NCBI GenBank assembly: GCA_017412045.1
Contig: JAFQOX010000010.1
Span: 1 to 41,578, forward strand
From: Clostridia bacterium
Lineage (GTDB): Bacteria; Bacillota; Clostridia; Oscillospirales; CAG-272
Reading direction: 5' to 3'
DNA length: 41,578 nucleotides
How positions within the stretch are numbered: the first letter of the stretch is position 1; every line of letters begins with the position of its first letter. Positions 38,201 to 41,578 of this stretch are shown here, in pieces. The position numbers were made by a program, and so were the translations under genes. A model generated the notes under the pieces. It did no database searches. It saw nothing but the letters and a program-made list of their open reading frames with translations, and had not been told where the DNA came from.

Positions 38201-39310
38201 ATGAACAAATACAATACTGTTTTTCAAACGGGATTGTTTTTTGCGTTCGCGGCGATATTATTTTCATTCTTACTTGCGTTTCTTCTGACACCGCTCGCAA
38301 GAAAACTTGCTTTTCGTTTTCGCTGTCTGGATATGCCGGACGGAAAACGGAAAATGCACAAGGCTCCCGTCCCCTACTTCGGGGGACTCTCCATCCTCGT
38401 CGGCTTCGCGGTGTCTGCTTTGGTTTTTTCTTTTCTGACGATGGGGATGATCCCGACGGAGATTTCCGTTATTCTGACCGGCGCGGCGGCGATCTGCCTC
38501 GTCGGACTCCTCGACGACGTTTTTGACATTCGTCCGGGGTATAAATTGCTGGCGCAGCTGGCGGTGGCGTCGTTTACCGTCGGCTTCGGCGGCGGCATCG
38601 AATATACGACGGTATGGGGATTGTCCCTGCATCTCGGCGCCCTCTCCTTTCCCGTCACGGTATTCTGGATCGTGCTGATCGTCAACGCCGTGAATCTGAT
38701 CGACGGACTCGACGGTCTGGCGGGCGGGGTATGCGCCATGGAATCCTTCGCGCTACTCGTGATGTCCCTCGTGATGGGAAATCCCGTTTGCGCCATCGCG
38801 TCCGCCGCGATCTGCGGCGCTTCGCTCGGCTTTTTGCCGTATAATATCAACGGCGCGACGATTTTTATGGGAGATGCCGGCTCCATGCTGATCGGCTACG
38901 TGATGGCGTGCATCTCCGTTTTCGGGCTTTTCAAGTCGCAGGCGCTTTTTTCGATCGTCGTGCCCGCGCTGATCTTCGCTCTGCCCGTGATGGATACGGT
39001 GCTCGCCTTTTTCCGCCGTATCGTGAGCGGGAGAAATCCGTTCCGCGCGGACAAGCAGCATTTGCATCACAAATTGCTGGATAACGGCTTCTCGCCGTGT
39101 CAATCCGTGCTGGCGATCTACGTGGCTTCCGCCGTTTTTTGTATCGCCTCCGTTCTGTATATGTACCATCAGGTGATCTCCGTTTCGCTTTGCGTGATGG
39201 ATCTCGCGTATCTGGAGGCGCTGAAAAACGACCGCCTGTTTCTGCGCGGGATCAAAACGTCCGCAGATACGGCGGAGATGCTTCTTCATCCGAACGGCAA
39301 CGGAATCTGA
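38201..39310 (+). CDS. Undecaprenyl-phosphate sugar-1-phosphate transferase (WecA/TagO-type)
   Basis: This 369-residue polytopic membrane enzyme moves a GlcNAc- or related sugar-1-phosphate from a UDP-sugar to undecaprenyl phosphate, starting wall teichoic acid or other surface-glycan synthesis. Magnesium/catalytic motifs: DDVFDI (about 106), NAVNLIDGLDGLAGG (about 165-179) and FMGDAGSMLIG (about 225). The C-terminal HLHHKLLDNGFS matches the His loop of WecA/TagO rather than MraY. About 10 membrane helices are expected. The last 30 residues are a hydrophilic tail. No other glycan genes are nearby. Confidence 0.9.
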   Translation: MNKYNTVFQTGLFFAFAAILFSFLLAFLLTPLARKLAFRFRCLDMPDGKRKMHKAPVPYFGGLSILVGFAVSALVFSFLTMGMIPTEISVILTGAAAICLVGLLDDVFDIRPGYKLLAQLAVASFTVGFGGGIEYTTVWGLSLHLGALSFPVTVFWIVLIVNAVNLIDGLDGLAGGVCAMESFALLVMSLVMGNPVCAIASAAICGASLGFLPYNINGATIFMGDAGSMLIGYVMACISVFGLFKSQALFSIVVPALIFALPVMDTVLAFFRRIVSGRNPFRADKQHLHHKLLDNGFSPCQSVLAIYVASAVFCIASVLYMYHQVISVSLCVMDLAYLEALKNDRLFLRGIKTSADTAEMLLHPNGNGI

Positions 39311-39318
39311 CCGGTACG

Positions 39319-39657
39319 TTAAAGCAACAGAAGCGCGAGAATGACGGCGAGGATCGTACCCGGATCCGCGGTCTCCTCCTTCAGAAGAGAGAATACCAGG
39401 ATGAAAAGGATGATATCCTCCGCCGTGAATTTTTCAAGAAGGCTGCCGACGGCGCCCGTGACCGGCTGAACGGTCGGCTCGGCGGGCTCGGCGGTGAGAA
39501 CGGGAGCCTCCTCCTGCCCGGGAGGAGGTTCCGTTTGTTTCGCGGCTTCCCTCGTATCTCTGCCGGAAGCGTAAAGGCTTCCGTTATAATTTGCCGGAAT
39601 CGAAATGCCATCGTTTTTTCTGTCGGTCTCGATGGACCCGTAACTTCGGCTGTACAT
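39319..39657 (-). CDS. Small protein with hydrophobic C-terminus, unknown
   Basis: No family is recognised. The 112-residue product has a polar N-terminal half (SRSYGSIETDRKND), a Pro/Glu-rich middle (about 44-68) and two hydrophobic helices (about 80-92 and 100-112: DIILFILVFSLLKEE and TILAVILALLLL) that end exactly at the C-terminus. It is the third of three small minus-strand genes and probably sits in the membrane. Start ATG follows AAAGGAA. A sporulation-related role is possible but not shown. Confidence 0.55.
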   Translation of the reverse strand: MYSRSYGSIETDRKNDGISIPANYNGSLYASGRDTREAAKQTEPPPGQEEAPVLTAEPAEPTVQPVTGAVGSLLEKFTAEDIILFILVFSLLKEETADPGTILAVILALLLL

Positions 39658-39701
39658 AAAAGGATTCCTTTCGTTTTTGTTTCGGTCGTTGAAAATACGG
39701 C

Positions 39702-40070
39702 TCAGAAGAAATTTCCGAGTTGTCCCGCCATTTGCGCGAATCGGATCATGGAGAGCATTTTGTCGATCTTGTCGCGGCGGCGCTCATCCAGAAACGGCTT
39801 CAGCGCGTTGAGAAGCGCGCAGGTATTTTTCATGTTCCTTTCAAATGAGGGGGACGGCGTAAAAAAGGGCGGAACCGATATTTTTTCCTGCGCCGTATCG
39901 GTCATGCCGACGGCTTCGCTTCCCGTCGGAGAAGGGACTTCGGGGGGAGGGACGGTTTTCTCCGTCTGCATCTCCGATTCCGTCATGGTATCCGCCAACG
40001 CCTTGATCTGCGCCATCATGGCGGGGTTGGATAAAACCTGATTTAATTTCTGACTGAAATCTCCGTTCAT
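39702..40070 (-). CDS. Small hypothetical protein with helical ends
   Basis: The 122-residue product has a helical N-terminus (FSQKLNQVLSNPAMMAQIKAL), a Pro/Ser/Glu linker (about 35-75) and a helical, basic C-terminal part (LLNALKPFLDERRRDKIDKM). No domain is named. It lies 25 bp after the 79-residue gene and 44 bp before the next small gene, so the three likely form one operon. Confidence 0.55.
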   Translation of the reverse strand: MNGDFSQKLNQVLSNPAMMAQIKALADTMTESEMQTEKTVPPPEVPSPTGSEAVGMTDTAQEKISVPPFFTPSPSFERNMKNTCALLNALKPFLDERRRDKIDKMLSMIRFAQMAGQLGNFF

Positions 40071-40095
40071 AGGCGATGGTCCTTTCCGACGGCGC

Positions 40096-40335
40096 TCATT
40101 TCGATTTGTTGACGGTATTCATGATCGCCTGCGCGCTCGCGGGATCCAGCGAGGAGATCAAACGCTCCAGCTCCTTGGGATTGCTGTTTGCGATCATGCG
40201 CTTGAATCTTGCCGTATTGGCGGCGACGAGTCTTTCGTTGAGCCCGAGCGCGGCGCCGATGGTCGCAAAGGCTTGCTTCAGCTCCTCGTCGCTGAGCGAA
40301 AGAAATTGGTGAATGGTTTCCTGATTGATTTCCAT
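40096..40335 (-). CDS. Small helical hypothetical protein
   Basis: This 79-residue all-helical protein starts MEINQETIHQFLSLSDEEL and has a Lys/Arg-containing middle (LNERLVAANTARFKRMI). The ATG at 40335 follows AAAGGAG by 7 nt; the longer frame to 40410 is rejected because this site fits better. It is first of the three-gene minus-strand cluster. Function unknown. Confidence 0.6.
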   Translation of the reverse strand: MEINQETIHQFLSLSDEELKQAFATIGAALGLNERLVAANTARFKRMIANSNPKELERLISSLDPASAQAIMNTVNKSK

Positions 40336-40483
40336 TGTGTAAATCTCCTTTATCGGTGGTTTTCGGTTATGCATTCTCATTCTATGCGGCAAATATGCGT
40401 TTTGCCACATTTTCGCCGTATGAAATCATGTTTCCGTTTTGAAAAACAGAAAACGGAAAGGAAAAGAAAGGTAAGGTGTATTT

Positions 40484-41002
40484 ATGGAATACATTCCTCC
40501 GAAGGGAAAAAAGGGGAAACGGATCTCCATCGCGCTGGTCGTGATCGCCTGCATAGGATTGATCGGCGCGGCAGTCCTGAGCGTCCCCTACCGCTTGTTT
40601 TATCAGATGCTCGCCGTCGGCGTCTATATTTTCAGCTTTGAGCTTTTGAACCGATACTATCTGACGACCTTCCGCTATATGGTGACCGAGGACGATTTTA
40701 TCATCACCAAGCGTCTCGGAAAGCGCGTGCAGACCGTCTGCTGTCTTTCTCTCTCGACCATGATCGGCGTAGAGAAAACGCCGAAAACGAAGGAGGAGAA
40801 GGCGGCTTTCGTTCAGCGCTACGGGAAACCGCCCATCCGCTATAATTACTGTCAGTCGCTTTCGCCGAAGGTCTCGTACTGCATTCTCTTTGATTTCAAC
40901 GGCAGATGCGCGCAGATCGTTTTTGAAGGAAACGAGCGCATGGTAAATCATCTGCAACAGTGCGCGCGCTCAAAGAAAGAATCGGAAAACGATATTCTGT
41001 GA
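40484..41002 (+). CDS. Two-helix membrane protein, YcxB/PH-like
   Basis: The 172-residue protein has two membrane helices (about residues 9-30 and 34-54) and a C-terminal beta-rich soluble domain (YYLTTFRYMVTEDDFIITKR, then CILFDFNGRCAQIVFEGN). That resembles bacterial PH-like/YcxB domains behind a helical hairpin, though the assignment is tentative. The start follows GAAAGGTAAGG. It stands between the small minus-strand cluster and acpP. Confidence 0.6.
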   Translation: MEYIPPKGKKGKRISIALVVIACIGLIGAAVLSVPYRLFYQMLAVGVYIFSFELLNRYYLTTFRYMVTEDDFIITKRLGKRVQTVCCLSLSTMIGVEKTPKTKEEKAAFVQRYGKPPIRYNYCQSLSPKVSYCILFDFNGRCAQIVFEGNERMVNHLQQCARSKKESENDIL

Positions 41003-41072
41003 TTCATTTACATTCATCAGTTCGGCTTGATTTACGAAAAAGACGGGGACGGGAAAAAATTTTTTCAGATAC

Positions 41073-41101
41073 TTGAAAAAAATTCGGTTCTCGTATATAA
41101 T
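41073..41101 (+). promoter_or_regulatory. Promoter of acpP
   Basis: TTGAAA (41073-41078), 17-bp spacer, TATAAT (41096-41101), with the start point about 50 bp before the acpP ATG. It lies after an in-frame upstream start at 41027 and so argues against that start. Confidence 0.8.
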
Positions 41102-41158
41102 GGTTTTGACATCTATTTGACGACACTGTCGTTATATTTCAGAAAGGCGGATTTTACC

Positions 41159-41392
41159 ATGGATATGCTTGAAGTAATCAAGGAAATTCTCTCGAAGCAA
41201 TTGAAGGTAGACGTCGATACGATCGACGAAAGTACCAATATCGTCGCAGACCTCGGCGCGGACTCTCTCGACGTCGTGGAAATGCTGATGACGATCGAAG
41301 AAGAATACGGCGTCGTCGTTCCCGATGAAGCAGTGGCGGATTTCGTTACCGTCGGCGACGTAGCAAGATACGTGGAAAACAACCAGGAATAA
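41159..41392 (+). CDS. acpP: Acyl carrier protein
   Basis: This 77-residue acidic carrier holds growing fatty acids on a phosphopantetheine arm attached to S36 in GADSLD. Helical regions and the DEAVADFVTVGDVARYVE end are typical of AcpP. The ATG at 41159 follows AGAAAGGCGG and agrees with family length; a 44-residue N-terminal extension would start upstream of the promoter's -10. No other fatty-acid gene is adjacent inside the window. Confidence 0.96.
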   Translation: MDMLEVIKEILSKQLKVDVDTIDESTNIVADLGADSLDVVEMLMTIEEEYGVVVPDEAVADFVTVGDVARYVENNQE

Positions 41393-41400
41393 CAAAAGGG

Positions 41401-41422
41401 TCCGTGAAGCGTGCTTCACGGA
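41401..41422 (+). terminator. Hairpin after acpP
   Basis: TCCGTGAAGC and GCTTCACGGA (41401-41410, 41413-41422) form a strong stem; only three T residues follow, so termination efficiency is uncertain. Confidence 0.6.
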
Positions 41423-41485
41423 TTTCAGACTGTCGAGAAAGCCATGTAGAAAATTCAAAAATAAAAAGTTGCACAAAGCTGGAAA

Positions 41486-41536
41486 GGCTCCCTCTGGGAG
41501 GGAGCTGGATTTTGCGAAGCAAAAGACTGAGGGAGA
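41486..41536. repeat. GC-rich double-hairpin dispersed repeat, right copy
   Basis: GCTCCCTC / GAGGGAGC (41487-41494, 41498-41505) is followed by TTTTGC / GCAAAA (41510-41515, 41519-41524) and an ACTGAGGGAGAG end. The layout matches the left-end element read on the other strand. No open frame is present in 41393-41578. Confidence 0.6.
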
Positions 41537-41578
41537 GTGCGTGATTCAAGAATTTTGGATTGGATTTGTCTGTTTGCA

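Overview
The window looks like a chromosomal segment of an anaerobic member of the Clostridia (Bacillota), probably gut-associated and uncultured. The support is AGGAGG-type ribosome sites with several TTG starts, Gram-positive families (AddB, MecA, YerC, AEC carrier), many oxygen-sensitive [4Fe-4S] enzymes, a desulfoferrodoxin, a PPi-type phosphofructokinase, and GC-rich double-hairpin repeats at both ends of the kind scattered through gut Clostridia. No rRNA, tRNA or CRISPR array was recognised. The species cannot be named from the sequence.

Layout. (1) 0.2-5.9 kb, minus strand: a divergent type IIA topoisomerase pair (ATPase and cleavage subunits), an atypical OmpR-like regulator and a membrane-anchored M23 peptidase. 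(2) 6.2-13.6 kb, plus strand: an operon of QueG, a membrane protein, AddB, a B12-binding radical SAM protein and its DUF2344 partner. (3) 13.7-17.5 kb: a YerC-type repressor with its own promoter, an SDR reductase, a small membrane protein and a large flavoprotein. (4) 17.5-21.1 kb: an AT-rich accessory island. A Cro/CI regulator faces a 786-residue RCC1-like propeller protein that ends in a CFI-box-type domain, followed by a 69-residue Cys-rich protein and a coupled JAMM metallopeptidase.

(5) 21.1-23.8 kb: a redox module of thioredoxin, a Crp/Fnr regulator, thioredoxin reductase and desulfoferrodoxin. Two TGTGA-N5-TCACA boxes lie about 41 bp upstream of the predicted start points of thioredoxin and desulfoferrodoxin, at promoters that lack a -35 element, so the regulator is probably their activator. 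(6) 23.8-27.6 kb: a tyrosine recombinase next to a 250-bp segment bounded by 26-bp inverted sites, then an 850-residue lipoprotein with sixteen 27-residue Cys/His repeats. The segment holds a full-consensus promoter (TTGACA, 17 bp, TATAAT) that points away from the lipoprotein gene in this copy. Inversion would place it about 65 nt upstream of the start codon. This reads as a phase-variation switch caught in the OFF state and is the strongest finding.

(7) 27.6-36.8 kb, minus strand: a compact run of metabolic and repair genes (uracil-DNA glycosylase, AEC transporter, PPi-phosphofructokinase, 2-hydroxyacid dehydrogenase, ene-reductase, methyltransferase, Hsp33, Gfo/Idh/MocA oxidoreductase), with mecA upstream. 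(8) 37.0-41.4 kb: trpS, a WecA/TagO-type sugar-phosphate transferase, three small uncharacterised minus-strand genes, a small membrane protein and acyl carrier protein.
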